This document shows positions 1-8,556 of a DNA stretch of 64,000 nt, piece by piece. The notes beneath the pieces were generated by a model. The model had not been told where the DNA came from. It saw only the letters and a list, made by a program, of their open reading frames with translations, and ran no database searches. The stretch covers positions 150,001-214,000 of the forward strand of contig NZ_CP081878.1 of the NCBI RefSeq assembly GCF_022170825.1, read 5' to 3'. The DNA is from Exiguobacterium acetylicum (GTDB lineage: Bacteria; Bacillota; Bacilli; Exiguobacteriales; Exiguobacteriaceae). The position numbers and the translations under genes were made by a program. Positions within the stretch are counted from its first letter, which is position 1. Each line of letters opens with the position of its first letter.

Positions 1-1311
<1,311 letters not shown>

Positions 1312-1361
1312 CTAGCAGATGCTTGTTGATGACTTCAGTTTTGAGGGCGCGAGCCCGATCG

Positions 1362-1477
<116 letters not shown>

Positions 1478-1487
1478 ATTTATTTAT

Positions 1488-1562
1488 TCCGCAATAGCTC
1501 AGTGGTAGAGCAACCGGCTGTTAACCGGTAGGTCGTAGGTTCAAATCCTACTTGCGGAGCCA
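1488..1562 (+). tRNA. tRNA-Asn (GTT)
   Basis: Cloverleaf with acceptor TCCGCAA/TTGCGGA, anticodon GTT at 1520-1522, T-loop GGTTCAAATCC and encoded CCA. First of seven tRNAs behind the rRNA genes. Confidence 0.96.
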
Positions 1563-1564
1563 AT

Positions 1565-1639
1565 GGCCCGTTGGTCAAGCGGTTAAGACACCGCCCTTTC
1601 ACGGCGGTAACACGGGTTCGAATCCCGTACGGGTCACCA
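1565..1639 (+). tRNA. tRNA-Glu (TTC)
   Basis: Acceptor GGCCCGT/ACGGGTC, anticodon stem CCGCC/GGCGG around TTC, T-arm GGGTTCGAATCCC, encoded CCA. Confidence 0.96.
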
Positions 1640-1652
1640 TTATACTTTTTGT

Positions 1653-1725
<73 letters not shown>

Positions 1726-1763
1726 CTGTTTTTTCTCAATTGTATAAGTTTCCTAGACAAACT

Positions 1764-1847
1764 GGGGGGGTAGCGAAGTGGCTAAACGCGGCGGACTGTA
1801 AATCCGCTCCCTCGGGTTCGGCGGTTCGAATCCGCCCCCCCCCACCA
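1764..1847 (+). tRNA. tRNA-Tyr (GTA), class II with long variable arm
   Basis: 84 nt with a run of seven G at the 5' acceptor strand and matching C run, anticodon GTA at 1798-1800, a long variable arm (CTCCCTCGGGTTCGG) and encoded CCA. Confidence 0.95.
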
Positions 1848-1851
1848 TGTC

Positions 1852-1924
1852 GAGCCATTAGCTCAGTTGGTAGAGCATCTGACTTTTAATCAGAGGGTCG
1901 CAGGTTCGAATCCTGCATGGCTCA
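1852..1924 (+). tRNA. tRNA-Lys (TTT)
   Basis: Acceptor GAGCCAT/ATGGCTC, anticodon loop CTTTTAA (TTT), T-arm GCAGGTTCGAATCCTGC. CCA is not encoded. Confidence 0.95.
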
Positions 1925-1930
1925 TTTCTT

Positions 1931-2002
1931 GCGGAAGTAGTTCAGTGGTAGAATACGACCTTGCCAAGGTCGGGGTCGCGGGTTCGAATCCCGTCTTCCG
2001 CT
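1931..2002 (+). tRNA. tRNA-Gly (GCC)
   Basis: Acceptor GCGGAAG/CTTCCGC, anticodon loop TTGCCAA (GCC), T-arm GCGGGTTCGAATCCCGT. Discriminator T; CCA is not encoded. Confidence 0.95.
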
Positions 2003-2011
2003 TTTTCTTTT

Positions 2012-2087
2012 GGGGCCTTAGCTCAGCTGGGAGAGCGCCTGCCTTGCACGCAGGAGGTCAGCGGTTCGATCCCGCTAGGCTCCACCA
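2012..2087 (+). tRNA. tRNA-Ala (TGC)
   Basis: Acceptor GGGGCCT/AGGCTCC, anticodon TGC, T-arm AGCGGTTCGATCCCGCT, encoded CCA. Last tRNA of the cluster. Confidence 0.96.
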
Positions 2088-2102
2088 ATTTTATTTAAAG
2101 AT

Positions 2103-2136
2103 CTTAAGCGAGTTTCGTTCGTCTTAAGTTTTTTTT
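2103..2136 (+). terminator. Terminator of the rRNA-tRNA operon
   Basis: Stem CTTAAG...CTTAAG extended by CGA/TCG with a bulge, followed by eight T. It directly follows the tRNA-Ala gene. Confidence 0.8.
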
Positions 2137-2174
2137 ATATGAAATGCCAAGCATAACCAGAGTACGTACGCAAG

Positions 2175-2207
2175 AACACCGTGATTCCCTTCACGGTGTT
2201 TTTTTGT
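2175..2207 (+). terminator. Second intrinsic terminator after the tRNA cluster
   Basis: Perfect stem AACACCGTGA/TCACGGTGTT (2175-2184 and 2191-2200) with a six-base loop and a T tract. It backs up the first terminator about 50 bp upstream. Confidence 0.85.
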
Positions 2208-2244
2208 ATATTCATGCGTCATTTTGTCGAGTTGAACCACTTGT

Positions 2245-2260
2245 TTGTTACCGCTTACAA
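2245..2260 (-). promoter_or_regulatory. cre-like site (CcpA) before arginase
   Basis: Read on the minus strand, TTGTAAGCGGTAACAA fits the Bacillus catabolite-responsive element WTGNNARCGNWWWCAW without mismatch. It lies about 40 bp before the arginase start, so carbon catabolite repression of arginase is likely, though untested. Confidence 0.6.
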
Positions 2261-2298
2261 TATGTGTAGAAGTGACTATGACATAGGGGGAATATCGA

Positions 2299-3207
2299 AT
2301 GAACATCGCGTATATCAGCGTACCGTACCGTTATGGGCAAGGAAAGCCGGGTACTGAACATGGACCTGCAGCTGTCGAAAAAGCGGGTTTACTAACGACA
2401 CTCGAAGCAAGAGGACAAGAGGCAGTACGCTACGGGGAAGCGGCTGTTTTATCCGAAGATGCGGTTCGAGAAGAAGATCCGAAGCTGAAACGACTCGAAG
2501 GTGTTGTCCATACGACGAATGATCTGCATTTGATTGTTCGGGATGCGTTATCGGAGCAACGTTTTCCGTTACTCGTCGGTGGCGATCACAGCATGGCGAT
2601 TGGAACGATTGCAGGTCTTCGCCAGACTGTGCCGCGTCTCGGGGTCATCTGGTTTGATGCACACGGTGATTTGAATACACCGGAAACCTCACCATCTGGT
2701 AACATCCACGGTATGCCGCTCGCTGTAGCCCTTGGGGAAGGACATCAGCGCTTAACGGAAGTCGGGGGAACAAACGTCAAATTGCAACCAGAGCATCTCG
2801 TTTTCATCGGATTACGTGACGTCGATCCAGGTGAACAAGAACTGATTGATCGTCTTGGTATTCGTGTCTATGATATGGAAGCGATCCGAACACGGGGAAT
2901 GGATGCAATCATGGAAGAAGCGATTGCCTATTTGAAAGAAACGACGGATGCGTTCTATCTTAGCTTCGATATGGATGGTCTTGATCCATCACTCGTCGTT
3001 GGTACAGGAACACGTGTCGCGAATGGTATCTTCTTAGATGATGCGAAGACGGTGTTACAGCATTGCGCAACGGCAGAAGACTTTATTGCAGCTGAATTCG
3101 TTGAAGTGAATCCGTTACTTGAAGAAGGAAACGGAACAGCGGAACTTGCGAATGAGCTGATTGGCGATTTACTTTTGGCAATGGAAACGCATCGCTTAGT
3201 AAAATAA
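2299..3207 (+). CDS. rocF: Arginase
   Basis: 302 residues, the normal size for bacterial arginases, which hydrolyse arginine to ornithine and urea in the cytoplasm using a binuclear manganese centre. Metal-binding motifs are all present: GGDHS (residues 94-98), DAHGD (120-124), SGNIHG (133-138) and FDMDGLDP near 225-232. The ATG at 2299 follows a GGGGGAAT ribosome site with proper spacing. The gene stands alone between the tRNA terminators and its own terminator, so it is monocistronic, and it has an upstream cre-like site. Agmatinase and formiminoglutamase share the fold, but the HGMP.A following the metal loop and the overall match favour arginase. Confidence 0.9.
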   Translation: MNIAYISVPYRYGQGKPGTEHGPAAVEKAGLLTTLEARGQEAVRYGEAAVLSEDAVREEDPKLKRLEGVVHTTNDLHLIVRDALSEQRFPLLVGGDHSMAIGTIAGLRQTVPRLGVIWFDAHGDLNTPETSPSGNIHGMPLAVALGEGHQRLTEVGGTNVKLQPEHLVFIGLRDVDPGEQELIDRLGIRVYDMEAIRTRGMDAIMEEAIAYLKETTDAFYLSFDMDGLDPSLVVGTGTRVANGIFLDDAKTVLQHCATAEDFIAAEFVEVNPLLEEGNGTAELANELIGDLLLAMETHRLVK

Positions 3208-3214
3208 TGGATAG

Positions 3215-3251
3215 AACTTGAACTCTTTTCATCGAGGTTCAAGTTTTTTTT
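3215..3251 (+). terminator. Terminator after arginase
   Basis: Stem AACTTGAAC/GTTCAAGTT (3215-3223, 3237-3245) followed by a run of T. Confidence 0.85.
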
Positions 3252-3270
3252 GTTACAATTTAAAAGCAGA

Positions 3271-3296
3271 TGAAACATTTATCGGTCGACTTCGTA
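3271..3296 (+). promoter_or_regulatory. SigW-type autoregulatory promoter
   Basis: TGAAAC at 3271-3276 and CGTA at 3293-3296 are separated by exactly 16 bp, the consensus of Bacillus SigW promoters. It sits 36 bp before the SigW gene, so the operon is probably autoregulated as in B. subtilis. Confidence 0.85.
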
Positions 3297-3332
3297 TAAG
3301 AGATTGACCGCATAGAGCGGGGGGTATTCAAT

Positions 3333-3896
3333 GTGGAAGAAACGACACTACGCTTAATTGAGCGAGTGAAACAAGGAGACCGTGATGCATTCGCGGCACT
3401 TGTTGATCTATATAAGGAAGGTGCCTTTCTTGTGGCTTTCCGCGTCTTGCGCGATCGAATGGAAGCAGAGGATGCGACACAAGAAGCCTTCATCCGTGTA
3501 TTTACGAAGATTGATTCGTATAATGCACAATGGAAGTTCCGGACTTGGTTGTACCGAATCGTCACGAACGTATCGATTGACCGATTACGGAAAAAGAAAC
3601 CTGACTATTCTCTTGATGCTGAGATGTCAGGTACTGAAGGACTGACATTGTATTCACAACTCGAGAGCAAGGATACCTTGCCGGAGGACCAAGTGGTCGA
3701 TAACGAGCAACGAAACGAAGTCGGGGATGCGATTGCAGCTTTACCAGAAAAATACCGTGTCCCACTCGTCCTGAAATATGTAGAAGATCTATCACTGAAA
3801 GAAATCAGTGAAATGATCGAATTACCAGTCGCTACTGTCAAAACTAGAATTCATCGTGGACGAGAAGCGCTGAAGAAGCATTTTGCTAAACGATGA
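3333..3896 (+). CDS. sigW: ECF RNA polymerase sigma factor SigW
   Basis: 187 residues, the same length as B. subtilis SigW, which directs the response to cell-envelope stress and membrane-active agents. Region 2 lies at about residues 15-85 and includes EAEDATQEAFIRVF and FRTWLYRIVTN; the following IDRLRKKKPDYSLDAE segment is typical of SigW. Region 4 with its helix-turn-helix (LKEISEMIELPVATVKTRIHRGR) lies at about 140-183. The start is GTG at 3333 behind a GGGGGG ribosome site. The next gene is the anti-sigma factor, 16 bp downstream, and the promoter at 3271-3296 points to autoregulation. Confidence 0.93.
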   Translation: MEETTLRLIERVKQGDRDAFAALVDLYKEGAFLVAFRVLRDRMEAEDATQEAFIRVFTKIDSYNAQWKFRTWLYRIVTNVSIDRLRKKKPDYSLDAEMSGTEGLTLYSQLESKDTLPEDQVVDNEQRNEVGDAIAALPEKYRVPLVLKYVEDLSLKEISEMIELPVATVKTRIHRGREALKKHFAKR

Positions 3897-3912
3897 GAAG
3901 GAGGAACTCACC

Positions 3913-4533
3913 ATGTCACGAGAGCATGTACATGAACGGATCCAGGATTATTTAGATCAAAACCAACCACCTGAGGAGTTCGAGCGATTAGAAGCAGAGT
4001 TACGGGAAGCAGACGCGATGGACGAGTTCGAAGAGTATCGGCTCCTTGATGCTCGACTGCGTCAACTTCCAGCGCCCAAATTATCGGCAGATTTTACATC
4101 CCGCGTGCTGGCACAATTGCCCGACCAGGTGGAGATGCCAAGCGCTGCTTTGCTACACCAACCACAACCTTCTCGTTTTGGAGGGAAGATGAAGCAGTAT
4201 CCATTGCTCGCGGCAGCGGCTGTTTTCTTACTCTTGTCGGTCGGTAGCCTTGGCGGTTATATGGCACAGGAAGAACATGACTTATCCTATACGAATGCAC
4301 CAGGTATCGTCGCTCAAAATGGCGAAGTCGTCGTCCCAAAAGGCGTCACAGTCGATCAGGATCTATACGTCGAAGGTGGAAACGTCCGAATCGAAGGGAA
4401 AGTGAACGGAGATGTCATGACCGTTGACGGAAAAGCCTACACAGCGAGTGCTGGTAGTGTGACCGGAGAAATCAAGGAAATCGATCAATTATTTGAACGC
4501 GTTTGGTACGGAATCAAGCGTCTATTTCAATAA
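3913..4533 (+). CDS. rsiW: Anti-sigma-W factor RsiW without zinc-binding cysteines
   Basis: 206 residues; start ATG at 3913 behind a perfect AAGGAGG (3898-3904). In the family, RsiW holds SigW at the membrane until regulated proteolysis by PrsW and RasP frees it. Residues 1-75 form the cytoplasmic sigma-binding part, a single membrane helix lies at about 97-118, and the extracytoplasmic part (about 120-206) matches RsiW, with VDGKAYTASAGSVTGEI and EIDQLF near the end. Unusually, the protein contains no cysteine at all: the HX3CX2C zinc motif of the anti-sigma domain, present in B. subtilis RsiW, is replaced by LREADAMDEFEEY. The sigma-binding fold must therefore be stable without zinc. Identity is firm from position after sigW and the C-terminal match. 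Confidence 0.87.
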   Translation: MSREHVHERIQDYLDQNQPPEEFERLEAELREADAMDEFEEYRLLDARLRQLPAPKLSADFTSRVLAQLPDQVEMPSAALLHQPQPSRFGGKMKQYPLLAAAAVFLLLSVGSLGGYMAQEEHDLSYTNAPGIVAQNGEVVVPKGVTVDQDLYVEGGNVRIEGKVNGDVMTVDGKAYTASAGSVTGEIKEIDQLFERVWYGIKRLFQ

Positions 4534-4539
4534 TCAGCT

Positions 4540-4564
4540 GGGACGAGTCGAACTCGTCCCTTTA
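4540..4564 (+). terminator. Weak terminator after sigW-rsiW
   Basis: Perfect 9-bp stem GGGACGAGT/ACTCGTCCC with a three-base loop, followed only by TTTAT, so read-through into cdaA is likely. Confidence 0.55.
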
Positions 4565-4573
4565 TGCTATAAT
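4565..4573 (+). promoter_or_regulatory. Extended -10 promoter for cdaA operon
   Basis: TGCTATAAT is a perfect extended -10 element (TGnTATAAT), 37 bp before the cdaA start. No convincing -35 is seen, as is common for extended -10 promoters. Confidence 0.6.
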
Positions 4574-4609
4574 GGAAACTGTTTAAATCAGATGAGTTAG
4601 GGGGCACGG

Positions 4610-5473
4610 TTGGTGAATTACTTCAGCTGGCAACCACTTCAATTTCAATTGTTGAAACTGGGAGAAAACGTACATTGGTACGATTATATTAATGATGTGA
4701 TTGATATCGCGGTCGTGACGTTCGTCATCTACCGTCTCATGATCATCGTCAAAGGGACGAAAGCTGTCCAGCTCATTAAAGGGATCTCGGTCATTTTGAT
4801 CAGTTGGTTCCTGAGCGGTTTTTTTGGTCTAAAAACATTGCAATTCTTATTGAATCAAATCATCACCTACGGGTTACTTGGGATCATCATCATTTTCCAA
4901 CCCGAACTCCGACGTGGACTCGAACACCTCGGACGAACGAGTAAATTCTTCTCGCGCAGTGCCATCAGTGACGAGGATGAACAAGTTCGAATCGTTGATG
5001 CGCTCGTATCGTCTGCTCAATACATGTCGAAGCGTCGTATCGGAGCGCTCGTGACGATTGAGCGTGAGACAGGACTAAGTGAATACGTGGAGACGGGAAT
5101 TCCGCTCGGCTCACAAATTACAAGTCAACTCTTGATCAACTTATTCATTCCGAATACGCCGCTTCATGATGGTGCCGTTATCGTCCAGCAAGGCAAGTTA
5201 GCAGCAGCAGCTTGTTACTTACCGCTGTCAGAGAGTGCACATATCTCAAAAGAGCTCGGAACGCGTCACCGGGCTGCGATCGGTGTCAGTGAGGTGACGG
5301 ATAGTGTCACACTCGTCGTCTCGGAAGAAACAGGTGGTGTTTCACTCGCCATCAATGGACGTCTGTATCGCGAGCTTGATGAAGAGTCGCTTCGAACGAA
5401 GTTGCTTGAAACGATTGTCAAAGTCGAACCGACGAATACTTCCTTCTTGAACTGGATGGGGGCGAAAAAATAA
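4610..5473 (+). CDS. cdaA: Diadenylate cyclase CdaA
   Basis: 287 residues. It makes the essential second messenger c-di-AMP from two ATP at the membrane. Three membrane helices lie at about residues 27-48, 57-74 and 79-97. The DAC domain follows at about 100-270 with the signature DGA (187-189) and RHR (219-221) motifs intact, so the enzyme should be active. The start may be TTG 4610 or GTG 4613; both fit the TAGGGGG ribosome site, with GTG slightly better spaced. It overlaps cdaR (TAATG) and heads the conserved cdaA-cdaR-glmM operon, in which CdaR and GlmM bind CdaA and modulate c-di-AMP synthesis. Confidence 0.94.
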   Translation: MVNYFSWQPLQFQLLKLGENVHWYDYINDVIDIAVVTFVIYRLMIIVKGTKAVQLIKGISVILISWFLSGFFGLKTLQFLLNQIITYGLLGIIIIFQPELRRGLEHLGRTSKFFSRSAISDEDEQVRIVDALVSSAQYMSKRRIGALVTIERETGLSEYVETGIPLGSQITSQLLINLFIPNTPLHDGAVIVQQGKLAAAACYLPLSESAHISKELGTRHRAAIGVSEVTDSVTLVVSEETGGVSLAINGRLYRELDEESLRTKLLETIVKVEPTNTSFLNWMGAKK

Positions 5474-6759
5474 TGTTCGAAAAGTGGTTCAATGAACGCT
5501 GGTTTTTACGAATCGTCGCTATCGCTTTAGCTGTCATGTTGTATTTGATGGTTGCAGGTTCGAATCCAACAGGAAAAAGTGATGCGGCAAGCCTTTTGCC
5601 GATTGCAGGACAAGGTTCTACGAAATTTGACGTGCCAGTCACGGTCCAGTATGATGAATCGCAGTGGGTCGCCTATAATATTCCAGATAGCATGGAAGTG
5701 ACCGTCAAAGGTCCGTCGAGTAGCTTGACGATGCTCCGGCTCGTTCAGGATTTTGGATTGTCGATTGACCTTGATGGGCTTGATCCTGGCTATCATCGTG
5801 TCCGAGTCACGGCAACAGGCTTCGGTAAAGATGTTGAAGTGACACCGAAACAAGAAACAATCGAAGTCTTCCTCGATAAGAAGATTACAAAGGAAGTACC
5901 GGTACAGGTCGCTTTACTCAATAAAAACAAAATCGCTGAAGGATATGTCGCTGGAGAAGCGCAGCCGAACCAACAAACTGTTGAGGTCACAGGAGGCGCA
6001 GAGAAGTTACAGGCAATTTCAGCAATCCAAGTACCGATCGATGTGACAGGTCGGGCAGAGACGTTTAAAGAGACGTTCAACGCTAAAGCGACTGACACGA
6101 ACGGGAATACAATCAATGCAACGTATCAACCGGAACAATTAGAAATCACAGTACCGATCTATAAGGAAAGTAAGACGGTACCGATCAATGTGAAGACAAA
6201 AGATAACGTCAAAAAAGGCTATACCGTCGTCAAAATCGTTCCCGTCACGACAGAGGCTCGTCTATATGGAACAAAAGAAGAATTAGAACGGATTGGTTCC
6301 GTTGATACGGAAGCGGTCTCGCTCAAAGGATTGACGAAGACGACGGAAAAAACAGTCAAACTCGTCGAACCGGAAAATGCAACGGCGATGGAACCGACAC
6401 GTGTCACCGTCAATATCGTCGTCGAAAAGGAAAATGCCAAATCGACGACGGAAACCGTCGAGGATCGAGCGGAAAAAACGATTCCAGGTGTGACCGTTAC
6501 ATTGAATGGATTTGATGAAGCGAAATATACGATTGATTACAATCAAACGATTGATGTCGTCGTCCGTGGCAAAGAATCTGATTTAGCATCGATTGATGCG
6601 ACAGATGTCAAAGCGGTCATCGACGTAACAGGTCTGAAGGAAGGAACGCATGGGTTACCGATCTCGTATCAGACATCAAAAGCCTTTGATGTCTTGCGTC
6701 CTGATAATATGGATGTCACGCTGAAAGCTGTTCCCCGGACTTCCGTTCCGACCAATTAA
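5473..6759 (+). CDS. cdaR: CdaA regulatory protein CdaR (YbbR-domain protein)
   Basis: 428 residues with one N-terminal membrane helix (about 9-27) and a long extracytoplasmic part built of four YbbR repeats, visible as recurring VPV.V/V.G...L/V.L/IDVTG patterns around residues 50-130, 135-220, 225-310 and 315-410. In Bacillus and Listeria the protein binds CdaA and restrains c-di-AMP synthesis. The ATG at 5473 overlaps the cdaA stop codon, showing translational coupling. Identification rests on the repeat pattern and the invariant operon position. Confidence 0.9.
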   Translation: MFEKWFNERWFLRIVAIALAVMLYLMVAGSNPTGKSDAASLLPIAGQGSTKFDVPVTVQYDESQWVAYNIPDSMEVTVKGPSSSLTMLRLVQDFGLSIDLDGLDPGYHRVRVTATGFGKDVEVTPKQETIEVFLDKKITKEVPVQVALLNKNKIAEGYVAGEAQPNQQTVEVTGGAEKLQAISAIQVPIDVTGRAETFKETFNAKATDTNGNTINATYQPEQLEITVPIYKESKTVPINVKTKDNVKKGYTVVKIVPVTTEARLYGTKEELERIGSVDTEAVSLKGLTKTTEKTVKLVEPENATAMEPTRVTVNIVVEKENAKSTTETVEDRAEKTIPGVTVTLNGFDEAKYTIDYNQTIDVVVRGKESDLASIDATDVKAVIDVTGLKEGTHGLPISYQTSKAFDVLRPDNMDVTLKAVPRTSVPTN

Positions 6760-6788
6760 AACAAATTAGTGAAATGAGGAAATAACAC

Positions 6789-8144
6789 ATGGGTAAGTAT
6801 TTTGGAACTGACGGCGTACGCGGCGTCGCAAACGTAGAATTGACACCGGAGCTTGCGTACCGTCTTGGTCGAACAGGTGGTTACGTGTTGACGAAACACG
6901 AAAGCACACGACCAAAAGTTTTAATCGGACGCGATACACGTGTCTCTGGTCAAATGCTCGAGAACGCACTGATCGCTGGTCTGTTATCAATCGGTGCAGA
7001 AGTCATGCGTCTTGGTGTCATCTCGACACCGGGTGTCGCGTATCTAACAAAAACGATGGATGCGACAGCAGGCGTTATGATCTCTGCGTCGCACAATCCA
7101 GTTGAAGATAACGGGATCAAGTTCTTCGGCTCAGACGGCTTCAAACTCGATGACGCAACAGAACTCGAAATCGAAGCATTGCTTGATGAAGCAGAAGATA
7201 CATTACCACGTCCAGCCGGTAAAGAGCTTGGATTCGTTCATGACTATTATGAAGGTGCACAAAAATACCTCCATATGCTTCGTCAGACATCGGATGAAGA
7301 TTTCTCAGGTATTCATGTCGCAATCGACGGTGCACACGGTGCGACGTCAAGTCTTGCACCACGTCTATTCGGTGACTTAGAAGCAGAAGTCTCGACAATC
7401 GGAACGACTCCGAACGGACTGAACATCAATGATGGCGTTGGTTCAACACATCCAGAACATCTTGCTGCTTTCGTTAAAGAAAAGAGCGCAGATGTTGGTC
7501 TATCATTTGATGGAGACGGAGACCGCTTGATTGCTGTTGATGAGAACGGTGATATCGTCGATGGCGATAAAATTATGTTCATCTGCGGTAAATATTTGAA
7601 CGAAATCGGTCGTCTGAAGGATAACACAATCGTTGCGACGGTCATGAGTAACCTCGGTTTCCATAAAACTGTCGAAGAGCACGGAATGACAGCACTTCAG
7701 ACAGCAGTCGGTGACCGTTACGTCGTTGAAGAGATGCGTAAGAACGACTACACGCTTGGTGGCGAACAGTCGGGTCACATCATCTTCATGGATTATTCAA
7801 CGACAGGTGACGGTATGTTATCAGGCGTCCAGTTGTTGCAAATCATGAAAGCGACAGGGAAGAAGCTATCTGAACTTGCTGCTGAGATGCCGATCTTCCC
7901 ACAACGTCTCGTCAACATCCGTGTCTCAGACAAAAATGGCGCAATGAGCGGTCCTGCCGTGCAAGCGATCATTGCTGAAGTCGAAGCGGAGATGGCAGGA
8001 AACGGACGGATTCTCGTTCGTGCGTCAGGTACAGAACCACTCGTTCGTGTCATGGCGGAAGCTCCGACACAAGAAGCATGTGACGCATACGTTGAGCGGA
8101 TTGCGAACGTCGTTCGTGAGAACTACGCGTTACAAGAAAACTAA
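6789..8144 (+). CDS. glmM: Phosphoglucosamine mutase GlmM
   Basis: 451 residues, standard length. It converts glucosamine-6-phosphate to glucosamine-1-phosphate for peptidoglycan and teichoic acid precursors. The catalytic phosphoserine loop [12 protein letters not shown] places the serine at residue 101; the metal loop DGDGDR lies near 240-246, the sugar loop GGEQSGHI near 324, and the phosphate-binding [12 protein letters not shown] near 412. The start follows a GAGGAAATAAC site 29 bp after cdaR. In other Bacilli GlmM also binds and inhibits CdaA. The gene product works one step after GlmS, encoded next. Confidence 0.96.
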   Translation: MGKYFGTDGVRGVANVELTPELAYRLGRTGGYVLTKHESTRPKVLIGRDTRVSGQMLENALIAGLLSIGAEVMRLGVISTPGVAYLTKTMDATAGVMISASHNPVEDNGIKFFGSDGFKLDDATELEIEALLDEAEDTLPRPAGKELGFVHDYYEGAQKYLHMLRQTSDEDFSGIHVAIDGAHGATSSLAPRLFGDLEAEVSTIGTTPNGLNINDGVGSTHPEHLAAFVKEKSADVGLSFDGDGDRLIAVDENGDIVDGDKIMFICGKYLNEIGRLKDNTIVATVMSNLGFHKTVEEHGMTALQTAVGDRYVVEEMRKNDYTLGGEQSGHIIFMDYSTTGDGMLSGVQLLQIMKATGKKLSELAAEMPIFPQRLVNIRVSDKNGAMSGPAVQAIIAEVEAEMAGNGRILVRASGTEPLVRVMAEAPTQEACDAYVERIANVVRENYALQEN

Positions 8145-8150
8145 GTAGTT

Positions 8151-8184
8151 AGAAGCAGAGCGATCGCTCTGCTTCTTTTTTTAC
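8151..8184 (+). terminator. Terminator of the cdaA-cdaR-glmM operon
   Basis: A 26-base perfect palindrome (8151-8176, arms AGAAGCAGAGCGA) followed by T7. Confidence 0.9.
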
Positions 8185-8283
8185 AATTATTTTAGAAAAA
8201 CAGCTTAAGATTTTTACAAAAAATAGGGATTATGCGTATTGAATAGAAAAATATCGGGAATAGTTACAAATACGTTACCTTTC

Positions 8284-8312
8284 TTGCTTTTTCAGATTAA
8301 AGTTCGTATGAT
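8284..8312 (+). promoter_or_regulatory. SigA-type promoter for glmS
   Basis: TTGCTT (8284-8289) and TATGAT (8307-8312) with 17-bp spacing. Transcription would start about 30 bp before the ribozyme cleavage site. The leader between them contains a near-repeat of TCGGACGGAAAC (around 8320 and 8337). Confidence 0.7.
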
Positions 8313-8344
8313 GGTGAAGTCGGACAGAAACGGGGTCGGACGGA

Positions 8345-8525
8345 AACAAGAAGCGCCAGGGCTTTCTCCGTAGGATGAAAGCTGACGAGGTGGAGGTTTA
8401 TCGAATTATTCGGCGGATGCCTCCCGGTACCAGATCCATACCGTAAATCGTTCTGAAATCGTCCAAGTGATTGGGCGGACAAACAGACCGATCGGGATCC
8501 TCTCAACAAGAGCCGTTTCCTCTTC
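8345..8525 (+). ncRNA. glmS ribozyme (glucosamine-6-phosphate-activated)
   Basis: The conserved core is recognisable: AAGCGCC at 8351-8357 with the expected self-cleavage between A8352 and G8353, the variable P1 hairpin (GCTTTC...GAAAGC), then TGACGAGG (8383-8390), GTTTATCGAA and TTCGGCGGATGCCTCCC, matching P2/P2.1/P2.2 of glmS ribozymes. The 3' P3-P4 domain extends to about 8525, just before the ribosome site of glmS. In the family, glucosamine-6-phosphate acts as cofactor for cleavage, which destabilises the mRNA and lowers GlmS. The exact 3' end is approximate. Confidence 0.93.
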
Positions 8526-8556
8526 AGGGAAATACTTGTAAATGGAGAGATGTAAC

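Noticed and set aside
1867-2127. An 86-codon frame on the plus strand
   Set aside because: It runs through the Lys, Gly and Ala tRNA genes.
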